A stretch of 35,066 bases of DNA, taken from Bradyrhizobium genomosp. I (2014). GTDB taxonomy: Bacteria; Pseudomonadota; Alphaproteobacteria; Rhizobiales; Xanthobacteraceae. The DNA is taken from contig NZ_AJQE01000164.1 of assembly GCF_000261685.1 (NCBI RefSeq), positions 1 through 35,066 of the forward strand, read 5' to 3'. The translations under genes and the position numbers were made by a program. Below, piece by piece: positions 8,316 through 17,112 of the stretch. The notes under the pieces were generated by a model. That model saw only the letters and a program-made list of their open reading frames with translations, did no database searches and was not told the DNA's origin. The first letter of the stretch is position 1. The number at the start of each line of letters is the position of its first letter.

Positions 8316-9743
8316 CTACTGCACGAGGCTGGCCGTGCTGGACGCAACCTTGATGAAGAGGTTGGTCAGCGCCGCGGAAATGTCGCCACCGGTCTGAACA
8401 CTCGCGTACAGACCCGGCGAGGCGCATGATTGCAGCCTCTGCGCGATCTGGCCCGTGGATGAGGACGGATTGTTGAATTGCGCGATGCGGCTGTTGTACC
8501 AGCTGTCGCTCGGAAGTTGCAGATACTCGGTATAGAGAACCGCGATGCGAATGCCGCGGTTCTTGATCGTCGTGCAGACCGTCGTGTTCAGCGGCTGCTG
8601 GCAGCGCACGGTCGTGCTGCTGCCGGTCGGGAGCGGATAGGTGGCATTGGGGTCGCAGGTCCCAGGCTTCGGCATCAGCTTGTCTTCGACACCGTCGGTG
8701 ACGAGGAAGACCACCTCCTGCGGAGTATCGCCCGCCTGGTTGGTGCCGGTGCCCGGCGCCGGCATCACCGCGTTGACGCCCGTGAGCCCGCCCGAGATGT
8801 CCGTGCCGTAGTCAGTGCTGTAGACGCAGTTGCCCTTGCTGTCGGTAACGATGCAGTTCTGGTGGTCGACCGTCATCAGCTGAATGTTGGCGATCTTCGT
8901 GCCGGCGGTGGTCGGGGTGGTCAGCGTCTGGATCGTATTCAGGCCGTAGTCGAAGGTATAGATGGCGGCCTTGTAGGCGGTGTTGTTGAGCGCCGACATG
9001 CACTGCATGACGCCGCCCGAAACACCCGACTGCGGGCACGACCAGGGCCCCACGAGCAATTGTTTGACGGCATTGGTCACGAGATCGATACGCAGCGCGA
9101 TGTTGTTGTTGCGCGCGATCGTGAGGTTATCCTTGGTCGAGGATGTTGCGCCGCTGTCCTTTTGCGGGTTCGTCTCGTGACACGCGAACGCGCAGTTCTT
9201 CGAACCCGAAGGCTGGTTCTTCGTGGCCGTGATCATGTTGTTGATGTCGGTCTGCGTCGCAGCAATCGCCATTGACGGCGAGTCGTCCAGCAACAGGTAG
9301 AAATTCATGTTGGGCGCGCTGGACGCCTTCGCCGTCGCCGAACCGGCCACCTGCCAGGTCTGCTTGCCGAGCACGCCGGGAAAATTGTTCACGGACTGCG
9401 CGGTGTAGGAAACCGTGATGCTCCGCGCGAGACCGGAATCCGTGACCGTGATCGTCGGCGTCGGCACGGCCGCCAGACCGGGAAGATTCGCCTTCGCGGC
9501 AAAGACGGCGGCCGCAGTCGCCTCGACGACGGCCTTGTCGGTCTGCGTCAGCATCGCAGGCCTCACGGCCGCAATCGCGGCCGCGTCGGCGGCTGCGTTC
9601 AATTGCTCGCGCTTGCGCAAGGCCAGCGTGTAGTCGAGCGTCATGCCCAGGAGAAAGATGATAGGAACCATCGTCAGCGCGAAAATGACGGCGACGTTGG
9701 CCTTCCGATCTCTCGCGAAACAGAGCACTACGCGGCGGAGCAT
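8316..9743 (-). CDS. TadG-like protein with von Willebrand A domain
   Basis: First gene of the Tad trio, about 475 residues. A short basic N-terminus precedes RKANVAVIFALTMVPIIFLLGMTLDYTLA, the TadG/Tad N-terminal membrane helix, followed by a helical stretch rich in Ala (NAAADAAAIAAVRPAM). A vWA-like domain starts around residue 147 with FYLLLDDSPSMA, which carries an intact DxSxS metal-site motif, and continues with VVFLVTDGVED, a typical later vWA strand. Several Cys residues in the exported part suggest disulfides. ATG 9743 is preferred because AGGA lies eight bases upstream. An ATG at 9752 is also in frame. Likely periplasmic, anchored in the inner membrane, assisting Flp pilus assembly or adhesion. 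Confidence 0.82.
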   Translation of the reverse strand: MLRRVVLCFARDRKANVAVIFALTMVPIIFLLGMTLDYTLALRKREQLNAAADAAAIAAVRPAMLTQTDKAVVEATAAAVFAAKANLPGLAAVPTPTITVTDSGLARSITVSYTAQSVNNFPGVLGKQTWQVAGSATAKASSAPNMNFYLLLDDSPSMAIAATQTDINNMITATKNQPSGSKNCAFACHETNPQKDSGATSSTKDNLTIARNNNIALRIDLVTNAVKQLLVGPWSCPQSGVSGGVMQCMSALNNTAYKAAIYTFDYGLNTIQTLTTPTTAGTKIANIQLMTVDHQNCIVTDSKGNCVYSTDYGTDISGGLTGVNAVMPAPGTGTNQAGDTPQEVVFLVTDGVEDKLMPKPGTCDPNATYPLPTGSSTTVRCQQPLNTTVCTTIKNRGIRIAVLYTEYLQLPSDSWYNSRIAQFNNPSSSTGQIAQRLQSCASPGLYASVQTGGDISAALTNLFIKVASSTASLVQ

Positions 9744-10242
9744 GACCTTCATCCTGAATGCCGCCGTTGCGGCAAAAACACTTCCCTGAAATCTCGTGAT
9801 GGGGGAGGCCGCAGCGTTCTTGCTGCCGATCGCCCGCGCGTCGCAGGCCGGAATATGGATATGGCCTTCTTAATCAACACTTACGGGCACTCCACAAACA
9901 TGGACTGCAGCAAAGTGAGATGTGTCGCATCGAGAAAGAATCATTAACGCCGCCTAAACGCGATCGCAGAGATCGACGGTTAACGGAATCATCCGCGGGG
10001 TACCGGCGGGTACACGACGTGCACCGGCAGACGAAGGGCGCGTCAGGCGCGCCTGGGGGGCGGCTCAAACAAGACCGCCGAAAACGACCCCATGAACGGT
10101 GGTCGACGCAAGAAGCGCCCTGCTCGCCAGGCTTTCCGGGCCAAGAACCATATTGCCGTTAGACTCCACGGCGCAAACGTGGACAATACCCCAAACGCAC
10201 GTTACGTGCGCAGTGCACACCAAGATGCGCCAGGGGAAGCAA
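9744..10242. other. divergent intergenic region, Tad trio and FAD dehydrogenase
   Basis: About 500 bp between the divergent starts of the TadG-like gene (9743) and the FAD dehydrogenase (10243). It is less GC-rich around 9850-9960 (for example CTTCTTAATCAACACTTACG), as expected of promoter DNA for both sides. I found no convincing sigma-70 pair, operator or small gene. Open frames here lack ribosome sites. Confidence 0.5.
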
Positions 10243-11715
10243 ATGCCGGCTGCCGGTCCGTCCGAACCCATCATTCCAACCGCTCCGCTGACCGCCCAAA
10301 TGCGCGATTCGCTGCGCGCGATCGTCGGCGAGAAGGGCCTGATCGAGGACGAGTACGGCAAGCAGCCGTTCGTGACGGATTGGCGCGGACTGCTGGTTGG
10401 ACGTGCCGGAGCCGTCGTTCGTCCCGGCAGCACCGAGGAAGTCTCGAAAGTGGTCCGGCTCTGCCATCGGCACGGCGTCGCGATCGTGCCGCAGGGTGGC
10501 AACACCGGTCTGATGGGCGGGGCCACGCCCTGGCCTGCGCACACCGGCATCGTGCTGTCGCTGGGCCGCATGAACCGCGTGCTGGATGTCGATCCCGTCG
10601 GCTACGCGATGACGGTCGAGGCCGGCTGTGTGCTGCAGACGCTTCAGGAGACAGCGGCCGAACACGACAGATTCCTGCCGCTCAGCCTTGGCGCCCAGGG
10701 CTCGTGCATGATCGGCGGCAACCTCTCGACCAACGCCGGCGGCGTGCAGGTGCTGCGCTATGGCAATGCCCGCAACCTCGTCCTGGGGCTCGAAGTCGTC
10801 CTGCCCAACGGCGAGGTCTGGGATGGATTGCGCGCGCTCAAGAAGGACAACACCGGTTACGACCTCAAGCACCTCTTCATGGGCGCCGAAGGCACGCTGG
10901 GCATCATCACCAAGGCCGTGCTCAAGCTATGGCCGGCGCCGAAGGACGTCTGCACCGCATGGCTGGCGATCCGGGATCCACGCGCAGCGCTGGAGATCCT
11001 GTCCGAAGCCCATGCCGCGTCCGAGGACAATGTCGGCTCCTGCGAGCTGATGAGCCGCAGCGCGATCGACATGGTGCTGCGCCATATTCCCGGCACCCAG
11101 GATCCGCTCAGGGCGGACTCCCCGTGGTATCTCCTGCTGGAATGGTCGTCCGCGCGGGCACGCCGGGACGGGACCGAGGGCATGTCCGAGAAGCTGGAGC
11201 AGTTTCTCGCCGATCAGCTCGAGGCCGGTCGTGTGCTCGATGCCGCGATCGCTCATACGGTCAGCCAGTCGCGCAACATGTGGCGGATTCGGGAGGATGT
11301 CGCCGAGGCGTCCCGCGCCGAAGGACCTGGGCTGAGCTACGACGTGTCGGTGGCCATTTCCCGGATACCGGAGTTCATCGACAAGGGGACAAAGGCCGTG
11401 CTCGACATTCTCCCGAGCATCAGGCCCTACCCGCTCGGACATATCGGCGACGGCAATCTGCATTTCTCGTTCATGGGGCCGGTCGGCATGGATCAGCAGA
11501 CGCTGGCCCAATACAAGGGCGCGATCACGCGGGCCGTGAACGATCTCATCACGTCGATGGGCGGCTCGATCTCGGCGGAGCACGGCATCGGCATCGACAA
11601 GCTCGACGAGCTCAGCCACTACCGGTCGAAGACCGAACTCGACATCATGCGCACCATCAAGCGGGCGCTCGATCCGCAGAACATCATGAATCCCGGCAAG
11701 GTGCTGCGACTGTGA
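10243..11715 (+). CDS. FAD-linked D-2-hydroxyacid dehydrogenase
   Basis: Flavoenzyme of the VAO/PCMH class, D-lactate / D-2-hydroxyglutarate / glycolate dehydrogenase type, 490 residues, cytoplasmic or membrane-associated. The FAD pyrophosphate loop is PQGGNTGLMGG (about 83-93), and the substrate-domain signatures are HIGDGNLHFS (about 400-409; the two His are usual metal ligands in D-2-hydroxyglutarate dehydrogenases) and SAEHGIG (about 445-451). The C-terminal DPQNIMNPGKVL is also family-typical. The start is set by AGGGGAAG five bases before ATG 10243. The frame stays open upstream to 10099 but without a ribosome site. The exact substrate (lactate, 2-hydroxyglutarate or another 2-hydroxy acid) cannot be read. 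It stands alone, divergent from the Tad trio. Confidence 0.87.
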   Translation: MPAAGPSEPIIPTAPLTAQMRDSLRAIVGEKGLIEDEYGKQPFVTDWRGLLVGRAGAVVRPGSTEEVSKVVRLCHRHGVAIVPQGGNTGLMGGATPWPAHTGIVLSLGRMNRVLDVDPVGYAMTVEAGCVLQTLQETAAEHDRFLPLSLGAQGSCMIGGNLSTNAGGVQVLRYGNARNLVLGLEVVLPNGEVWDGLRALKKDNTGYDLKHLFMGAEGTLGIITKAVLKLWPAPKDVCTAWLAIRDPRAALEILSEAHAASEDNVGSCELMSRSAIDMVLRHIPGTQDPLRADSPWYLLLEWSSARARRDGTEGMSEKLEQFLADQLEAGRVLDAAIAHTVSQSRNMWRIREDVAEASRAEGPGLSYDVSVAISRIPEFIDKGTKAVLDILPSIRPYPLGHIGDGNLHFSFMGPVGMDQQTLAQYKGAITRAVNDLITSMGGSISAEHGIGIDKLDELSHYRSKTELDIMRTIKRALDPQNIMNPGKVLRL

Positions 11716-11789
11716 TCGGCGCTGCGCGGACGGGTGGCAAAGATGTTGCGACCCGTCCGCGGTCTTGTCGAGAGCGGCGTCCGCTGTCC

Positions 11790-12383
11790 TCAAGCCGTCG
11801 AACCGCCGCGCGGGTTGACGATCGTATACCCCCGCAATGAACGCGCATGGATTCGCGTCGAGTGCCCGCCCGAATTGGCGTCATAGGCCAGCCAGACGTC
11901 GCCTCCGAGATGCTGCTCCAGGACGAAGACGTGTCCTCGTCGCGCAGCAACCATTCCCGGTGCGGGCGATGTCCGCGGAAAGCGCAGCCAGTTCGCCGCA
12001 AGGTTCAATTCCGGCACGATACGGCCGAACACGCGCAGGGCCGCGCCGCAGCCGCAGAAGGACGAAGGGCAACCGGCCGGACGGCCCCCGACAATGCGAG
12101 CGCCGGAGACACTGGAGACGGTCGCCGGCGCGGCGGTGCCCCCAGCATCGGTCACTGTCAGTTGCGTCGAGCGATAGGCTTGTAGTGAGGACCTGGAAAT
12201 CAGAGAAGATCTGGTCGCTGGTGAGGATCTGGAAGTCCGCTCGCGTCGCGTCTGCGAATACGAGAAGTCGCAAGGCATGGTGACATTGCATTCAGGGGCT
12301 TGATGAATACGATAGGGTCGAGCTTCCGAAGCGACACAACCAAAAACAACGAAAAGGCACGCAGAAAATACTCGCTTGAACAT
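11790..12383 (-). CDS. secreted hypothetical protein with possible Cys-peptidase-like end
   Basis: 197-residue protein of unknown function. ATG 12383 has GGAG seven bases upstream and gives a signal peptide (MFKRVFSACLFVVFGCVASEA). A Ser/Thr/Arg-rich linker (about 40-95) follows. The C-terminal part (96-197) contains CPSSFCGCGAALRVFG, then RRGHVFVLEQH and a YDANSGGH segment. The order Cys (110/112), Gly-His (150-151) with a hydrophobic strand, then Asp/Asn (168-170) recalls CHAP or NlpC/P60 amidase domains, but the match is by pattern only and the domain is short. I recall similar C-termini in hypothetical proteins of Bradyrhizobium and Rhodopseudomonas. It is convergent with the FAD dehydrogenase (74 bp). 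Confidence 0.65.
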   Translation of the reverse strand: MFKRVFSACLFVVFGCVASEARPYRIHQAPECNVTMPCDFSYSQTRRERTSRSSPATRSSLISRSSLQAYRSTQLTVTDAGGTAAPATVSSVSGARIVGGRPAGCPSSFCGCGAALRVFGRIVPELNLAANWLRFPRTSPAPGMVAARRGHVFVLEQHLGGDVWLAYDANSGGHSTRIHARSLRGYTIVNPRGGSTA

Positions 12384-12634
12384 TGCAGGACTCCAAATGA
12401 GAGGCCCTGCCCCGGTCACCGAGAAATCAATAACAGTTTGGCTGAAATGGGCCTAAAGAGCGGCTGAAAATGGCTGCATCGCGCCCACGACCTGCAATCG
12501 TCAAATAGACTACGCGTAGCGGCTGAGACGATTAACTCGCAGCGCACGAATGCCCGCCCAGCGGGTCAAGCTTGCGGCATGCAATCAAGTCGGATTCGCG
12601 TTTTGAGCCTTGCGAAGGCAGAACCCGCTGCCGC

Positions 12635-14332
12635 TCACTGCATCATCGCGGCAGCGATCTTCTCCGCCGACATCAGGACCGGGAAGTTGGTGTTGGCGCA
12701 GGGCACCACCGGGAAAATCGAGGCGTCGACGACGCGTAGGCCCTGAATGCCATTGACCCGGCCCTGATTGTCGACCACCGCCATCGGATCGTCGGCCCGG
12801 CCCATGCGGCATGAGCAGGAGGCGTGCCAGACGCCGATGGTCGCCTTGCGGACGAAGGCTTCCAGCGCGTCGTCGTCGGTCATCACCTGGTCGAAGGTGA
12901 AACCTTCGACCACGAAATTGTCGATCATGTAGTGACGCAGCGCCGCCGGCCCGTCCATCAGGGTCGCGGCGATCTTGGTGAGGATCCTGTTCCTGGTGTT
13001 GACCACGCCGATCTTGCGGACCTTGTCGGTGTAGGCGGCCGGGAACGGCTTGTCCGTCACCGCCTTGACCACCTCGCTCATCTGCACCGCGGCCATGTTG
13101 CGGAAGCCGCTCATCAGGCGATCGAGATCGCGCCGGTCGGACAACAGATTGAACTCGACGATCGGCTCGGCGGACGGATCACGCGAGGCGAGCTTGACCT
13201 GGCCGGTCTCCGAATAGGTCTTGTTGACGAAGGTCAGAAGCGAGCCGATCTGCTCGCCGACCGCATGCCAGGCCGACTTCGAGAGCAGGACGACGAACAT
13301 GTCGCCCTTCGGCACATCAGGCAGCCCCGACGAGTAGCGCAGGCCCAGCTGCATGTGGCGCCTGGTGTGCTCGTTCATGCGCGCGCCGCGGCGGACGAAG
13401 GACGACAGCGAGATCGAGGGATGATCCATCAGGCGCTGCCCGACGCCCGGCAGTCCCATCAACACGGGAATGCCCATATCCTTTAGGTGGCCGACCGGCC
13501 CGATGCCGGCACGCAAGAGATGCGCCGGCGAATGGATCGCACCGCTGGAGAGGATGATCTCCCGGCCGCGGAATTCCTGCTCGCGTCCATCGACGACAGC
13601 TTTCACGCCGACGCAGCGCGTGCCTTCGAACAGCAGCTCCTGCACTTGCGTGTTGGTGGAGATGGTGAGGTTGGTACGCTTGCGGGTGTCGCGATCAAGA
13701 TAGCCCATTGCGGCCGAGACGCGCTGCTCGGCCTGGTTTGAATGCGTCACCGGGAAAAAGCCGTCGACGAACTCGCCGTTCTGGTCCGGCAGGAATTTGT
13801 GACCGGCCTGCTGGAAGGCTTGCGCGAACGCCTCTGAATGCCGCGTCCAATGCTCCCGGGGGATGCGACGGACCGGAATCCGGCCGTCCTTGCCGTGGTA
13901 CGGCCCGTCGAAGTCCAGGTCGCGTTCGACCTTCTTGAAGAAGGGCAGCACGTCATTCCAGTTCCACCCCTCGGCGCCGCGCGCCTCCCATTCGTCGTAG
14001 TCGGTCGGCGCGCCGCGATTGGCCATCTGGCCGTTGATCGACGAGCCGCCGCCAAGCACACGCGCCTGTTCGTATTTGCGCAACGGGGGACGCGATTCGT
14101 TCGGATTGTTATGGCTGACGACCTGCGTCGTGACCTTGAGCTCGGTCCAGTGAAAGCGGGGATCGAAATAGGCCGTGCCCGGATAGCTGTCCCTGATCTC
14201 GGCCGGCTCGTTGCCCGGTGGGGTGTCCTGCCCGGCCTCGCACAGCAGGACCTTGTTGGCGCTTCTGGCGGAGAGCCGGTGGGCCAGCACGGACCCCGCC
14301 GAGCCGCCGCCCACGATGATGAAGTCGTACAC
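12635..14332 (-). CDS. GMC-family FAD oxidoreductase (choline/alcohol dehydrogenase type)
   Basis: Glucose-methanol-choline oxidoreductase, 565 residues. The N-terminal Rossmann FAD motif is VGGGSAGSVLAHRLS (from residue 7), and the second GMC signature region is GGGSSINGQMANRGAP (about 95-110). The C-terminal catalytic pair is His503 in VWHASCSCRMG and Asn547 in CANTNFP, with the 44-residue spacing seen in choline oxidase. It oxidises an alcohol; the substrate is open, since many BetA-like annotations in this clade are not choline enzymes. GTG start at 14332, with AGGAAG eight bases upstream. A 13-bp palindrome lies 30 bp upstream. The neighbouring carboxyltransferase is on the same strand, separated by a repeat. 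Confidence 0.9.
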   Translation of the reverse strand: MYDFIIVGGGSAGSVLAHRLSARSANKVLLCEAGQDTPPGNEPAEIRDSYPGTAYFDPRFHWTELKVTTQVVSHNNPNESRPPLRKYEQARVLGGGSSINGQMANRGAPTDYDEWEARGAEGWNWNDVLPFFKKVERDLDFDGPYHGKDGRIPVRRIPREHWTRHSEAFAQAFQQAGHKFLPDQNGEFVDGFFPVTHSNQAEQRVSAAMGYLDRDTRKRTNLTISTNTQVQELLFEGTRCVGVKAVVDGREQEFRGREIILSSGAIHSPAHLLRAGIGPVGHLKDMGIPVLMGLPGVGQRLMDHPSISLSSFVRRGARMNEHTRRHMQLGLRYSSGLPDVPKGDMFVVLLSKSAWHAVGEQIGSLLTFVNKTYSETGQVKLASRDPSAEPIVEFNLLSDRRDLDRLMSGFRNMAAVQMSEVVKAVTDKPFPAAYTDKVRKIGVVNTRNRILTKIAATLMDGPAALRHYMIDNFVVEGFTFDQVMTDDDALEAFVRKATIGVWHASCSCRMGRADDPMAVVDNQGRVNGIQGLRVVDASIFPVVPCANTNFPVLMSAEKIAAAMMQ

Positions 14333-14361
14333 GATTGGCGCTTCCTGTTGTTCTTGTTTAG

Positions 14362-14374
14362 CGAGCTTAGCTCG
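14362..14374. promoter_or_regulatory. 13-bp palindrome upstream of the GMC gene
   Basis: CGAGCTTAGCTCG, a perfect 5-3-5 inverted repeat, lies 30 bp upstream of the GMC start in a locally AT-richer segment. Position and symmetry suit a dimeric repressor site, but the arms are short and it could be chance. Confidence 0.3.
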
Positions 14375-14425
14375 TTATCGATTGACCATGGAAGGATTTT
14401 GGATTGCATCCACGCCAACCTTCTC

Positions 14426-14587
14426 TCCTGTCCCGGACGCGCTGCAACGCCTCAGGCGTTGCGGCGCTGAGCCGGGACCCAGGCGAGTCCGAGTTCGCTG
14501 TTGGATGGGCCCCGGCTCTGCAGCGCACCGCTGCCGGACGATGCGTCGCATCGCCGCGGAAGCGCTGCGCTGCGTCCGGGGCACGAG
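14426..14587. repeat. second copy of the CCGGACG palindromic repeat
   Basis: A 162-bp imperfect palindrome with ends CTCCTGTCCCGGACGC and GCGTCCGGGGCACGAG, and internal GAGCCGGGAC / CCCCGGCTCTG inverted segments. It matches the architecture of the element at 6036-6172. It fills the gap between the GMC and carboxyltransferase genes, which probably separates their transcripts. Confidence 0.65.
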
Positions 14588-14609
14588 CTTCACGGCTGGC
14601 ACAAGGATG

Positions 14610-16169
14610 CTACGGCCTGATCGTCATGTTCTCCGGCGGCCCCGGCTTGCGCAAGGGCTCCGCCAGCCGGGCGAACTCGCATAGCAGCGACCGCGTCTTC
14701 CTGGGATCGATGATCTCCTCGACCCAGAACTTCTCGGCCGAGCGGAACGGCGAGCGCAGCTTGTTGAGGCGCTCCTCGATCTCCTTCAGCTTGCCCGCCT
14801 TGTCCTCGGCCGCGTCGATGTCGGCGCGGTAGGCGGCTTCGATGCCGCCTTCGAGCGGCAGCGAGCCCCAATAGGCCGACGGCCAAGCGTAGCGGATCGA
14901 GAAACGGTCGGCCGGCTGATGCACCACGCCGGCGACGCCGAAGGCGTTGCGCAGGATCACGGTGCACCAGGGCACGGTGGTCTGGTTGACCGCGGCCATG
15001 ACGCGGACGCCGTGGCGGATGGTGGCCGCCTTCTCGGCATCGAGGCCGATCATGAAGCCGGGGCAGTCCATGAGATAGACGATCGGCAGATGGAAGGTTT
15101 CCGCGAAGTCGACCCAGCGCACCACCTTCTGGCAGGCATCGGCCGTCCAGGAGCCGCCATAGTGGAAGCTGTCGCTGGCCAGCAGCAACACCGCCCTGCC
15201 CTCGAGCCGCGCGAGGCCGACGATAACAGGCTTGCCGAAATTCCTGGAGACCTCGAAGAACGAGTCCTTGTCGACGACGGACTCGATGATGGGCCGCATC
15301 TTGTAGACCTGCTTGCGGTTGCGCGGCACCGCATTCATCAGCGCCTCGTCGCTGCGTTCGGGATCGTCGCTGCAGGGCAAGGTCGGCGGCAGCTCGTAGA
15401 CCGATGACGGCAGATAAGAGAGGAAACGCCGCGCGCAGGCGAATGCCTCCTCCTCGGTGTCGACCGCATGATCGATCGCGCCGGCGCGGGTCTGGATGTC
15501 GGCGCCGCCGAGCTCCTCCTTCGTGAGGTCCTGCCCCAGCGCCTTCACCACCGGCGGGCCAGCGACGAACATCGCGGACTTACGGGTCATGATGGAATAG
15601 TGGCTGGCGGCAAGACGCGCGGCACCCAGGCCCGCTACCGAGCCGAGACCGAGTGCGACCACCGGCACGCGCGACAAATTTTCCGTCGTGAAACGATACC
15701 AACGCGTGCCGCCGATGCCGCCCGGCAAATTCGCCGCGCCCTTGGTCTCGATGGTCTTGACCGAGCCGCCGCCGCCGGAGCCCTCGATGATGCGGATGAT
15801 GGGCAGGCGAAAGTCGTGCGCCATCTCCTCCGCCATCAGCGGCTTTGCGGAGATCGACGCATCGGCCGAGCCGCCGCGCACCGTGAAATCGTCGCCGACC
15901 ACGACCACGGTGCGGCCGTCGACACGCGCACGGCCGAACACGCAGTTCGCCGGCGTCAATTTCTGCAGCTCGCCGCTGGAATCGTACTCGCCGATGCCGG
16001 AGACGGCACCGATCTCGTGAAAGCTGCCTTTGTCGATCAGCTTGTCGATACGCTCCCGAACAGTCAGCCGGCCCTGGTCATGCTGTCGCTTGACCTTGTC
16101 AACGCCGCCCATCTCCCGCGCGAAGGCTTCGCGCCGGGCGAGCTCGTCGAGTTCCGGCTTCCAGTTCAT
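14610..16169 (-). CDS. acyl-CoA carboxylase, carboxyltransferase (beta) subunit
   Basis: Carboxyltransferase subunit of a biotin-dependent acyl-CoA carboxylase (propionyl-, methylcrotonyl- or related), 519 residues, the usual length. The N-half carries the crotonase-like CoA domain with GGSADASISAKPL and IRIIEGSGGGGSV; the second half carries the C-terminal half-site with LIYLMDCPGFMIG-like sequence (seen as IVYLMDCPGFMIG) and AEKAATIRHGVRVMAAV. It moves CO2 from carboxybiotin to an acyl-CoA. GGAGGGAG just upstream supports ATG 16169. It overlaps the end of the iclR gene by 71 bases on the same strand. A matching biotin carrier is encoded divergently at 17167, but no biotin carboxylase is in the window. 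The acyl substrate is unknown. Confidence 0.88.
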   Translation of the reverse strand: MNWKPELDELARREAFAREMGGVDKVKRQHDQGRLTVRERIDKLIDKGSFHEIGAVSGIGEYDSSGELQKLTPANCVFGRARVDGRTVVVVGDDFTVRGGSADASISAKPLMAEEMAHDFRLPIIRIIEGSGGGGSVKTIETKGAANLPGGIGGTRWYRFTTENLSRVPVVALGLGSVAGLGAARLAASHYSIMTRKSAMFVAGPPVVKALGQDLTKEELGGADIQTRAGAIDHAVDTEEEAFACARRFLSYLPSSVYELPPTLPCSDDPERSDEALMNAVPRNRKQVYKMRPIIESVVDKDSFFEVSRNFGKPVIVGLARLEGRAVLLLASDSFHYGGSWTADACQKVVRWVDFAETFHLPIVYLMDCPGFMIGLDAEKAATIRHGVRVMAAVNQTTVPWCTVILRNAFGVAGVVHQPADRFSIRYAWPSAYWGSLPLEGGIEAAYRADIDAAEDKAGKLKEIEERLNKLRSPFRSAEKFWVEEIIDPRKTRSLLCEFARLAEPLRKPGPPENMTIRP

Positions 16170-17073
16170 TCACTCCCTCCGAATTGATCGGCTTGTTATT
16201 GTTGTGCACGGCCATGGCGACCGGCCTGCGCGAGATGCGGTTGTTGAAGGCGTCGCCTTCCGCGCCTTCCATCAGGCTGCCGAGCGAGCGGCCAAGCTCG
16301 AGCATCAGCGGGGCGACTTCGTCATGCAGACGCTGCTCGTCATACATCGCGGACAGAAGGCCGATCGTGATGACCACGAAGGTCTGGTATTGCGGCGACC
16401 AGATCGGCACCGCGAGGCCGTTGATGTGCGGACTCCACAAGCCGCAGGCCGTGACGTAGCCGCGCTCATGCAGCGATTGCCGGTTGGCCTCGATGCGAGG
16501 CCTCAGGATCTTGGCGGCCTCGGGCGCTTCCCGTTCCATGTCGGCGACGAAGGCATCGCCGACCTCGGGCGCCAGGGCCGCGGTGTAGGCCGCGCCCGCG
16601 GCGGTCGAAGCCATCGAGATGCGGCTGCCGGTGCCCTCGTGCAGGCCGAGCGCGGTCGCCGAGCGCGCGAACTGGAGATAGACGAGATGGAAGCGATCGG
16701 GAACGACGAAGCCGACGGTGCCCGGCAGTTGCTCGGCAACTTCCTGGAGCCGTTGCCGGATCATGCTGCGCAGCTGCGCGCCCTTCATCATCGAGGCGCT
16801 CATCGCCACCGCGCTCGGGCCGATGCGATATTTCTGATCGCGCGGCAGATAGACGAGCTGGCCCATGCGGGTCAGCGTGTGCGTGAGCCGCGACACGGTC
16901 GAGCGCGGCAGCCCGCAGCGGTTCGAAATCTCGAGATTGCCGAGCCTGCTATCGTGGCCCTCGAAGCATCGCAACACGTCGAACGCGCGCGAGACCACCT
17001 GGATGACATCACCCTCACCGGCATCGCCAGCGAGCATGCCTTGCCTACTCAACCGCTCCGATCGTCGTCCCAT
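16099..17073 (-). CDS. IclR-family transcriptional regulator
   Basis: DNA-binding regulator of 324 residues. The N-terminal winged helix-turn-helix covers about 24-90 (IQVVSRAFDVLRCFEG, then the recognition helix LPRSTVSRLTHTLTRMG), followed by the IclR effector domain (about 100-275, with the GAAYTAAL and GYVTACGLWSPHINGLAVPI segments that line the ligand pocket). Residues after about 285 form an unusual basic tail, partly encoded within the 71-base overlap with the downstream carboxyltransferase gene. The overlap implies co-translation of regulator and enzyme. The divergent intergenic region contains palindromes on which it could act, controlling both itself plus carboxyltransferase and the biotin carrier/TRAP side. 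The effector is probably a carboxylic or aromatic acid, by family habit. Confidence 0.88.
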   Translation of the reverse strand: MGRRSERLSRQGMLAGDAGEGDVIQVVSRAFDVLRCFEGHDSRLGNLEISNRCGLPRSTVSRLTHTLTRMGQLVYLPRDQKYRIGPSAVAMSASMMKGAQLRSMIRQRLQEVAEQLPGTVGFVVPDRFHLVYLQFARSATALGLHEGTGSRISMASTAAGAAYTAALAPEVGDAFVADMEREAPEAAKILRPRIEANRQSLHERGYVTACGLWSPHINGLAVPIWSPQYQTFVVITIGLLSAMYDEQRLHDEVAPLMLELGRSLGSLMEGAEGDAFNNRISRRPVAMAVHNNNKPINSEGVNELEAGTRRARPARSLRAGDGRR

Positions 17074-17088
17074 GTTTCCTACCGCCTG

Positions 17089-17112
17089 TTCCGCTCTGCG
17101 GAATTAAATTCC
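17089..17112. promoter_or_regulatory. candidate IclR operator in the divergent promoter region
   Basis: Two overlapping perfect palindromes: TTCCGCTCTGCGGAA (17089-17103) and GGAATTAAATTCC (17100-17112). Together they give three copies of the half-site ATTCC(G/A)C or its near form in alternating orientation, inside the 93-bp gap between the iclR start (17073) and the biotin carrier start (17167). IclR-type regulators bind such short inverted repeats near divergent promoters. Symmetry is directly visible; the assignment to this IclR protein is inference. Confidence 0.55.

Noticed and set aside
12420..12634. Possible small gene or terminator between the secreted protein and GMC genes
   Set aside because: No frame with a ribosome site and no strong hairpin was found in these 215 bases.
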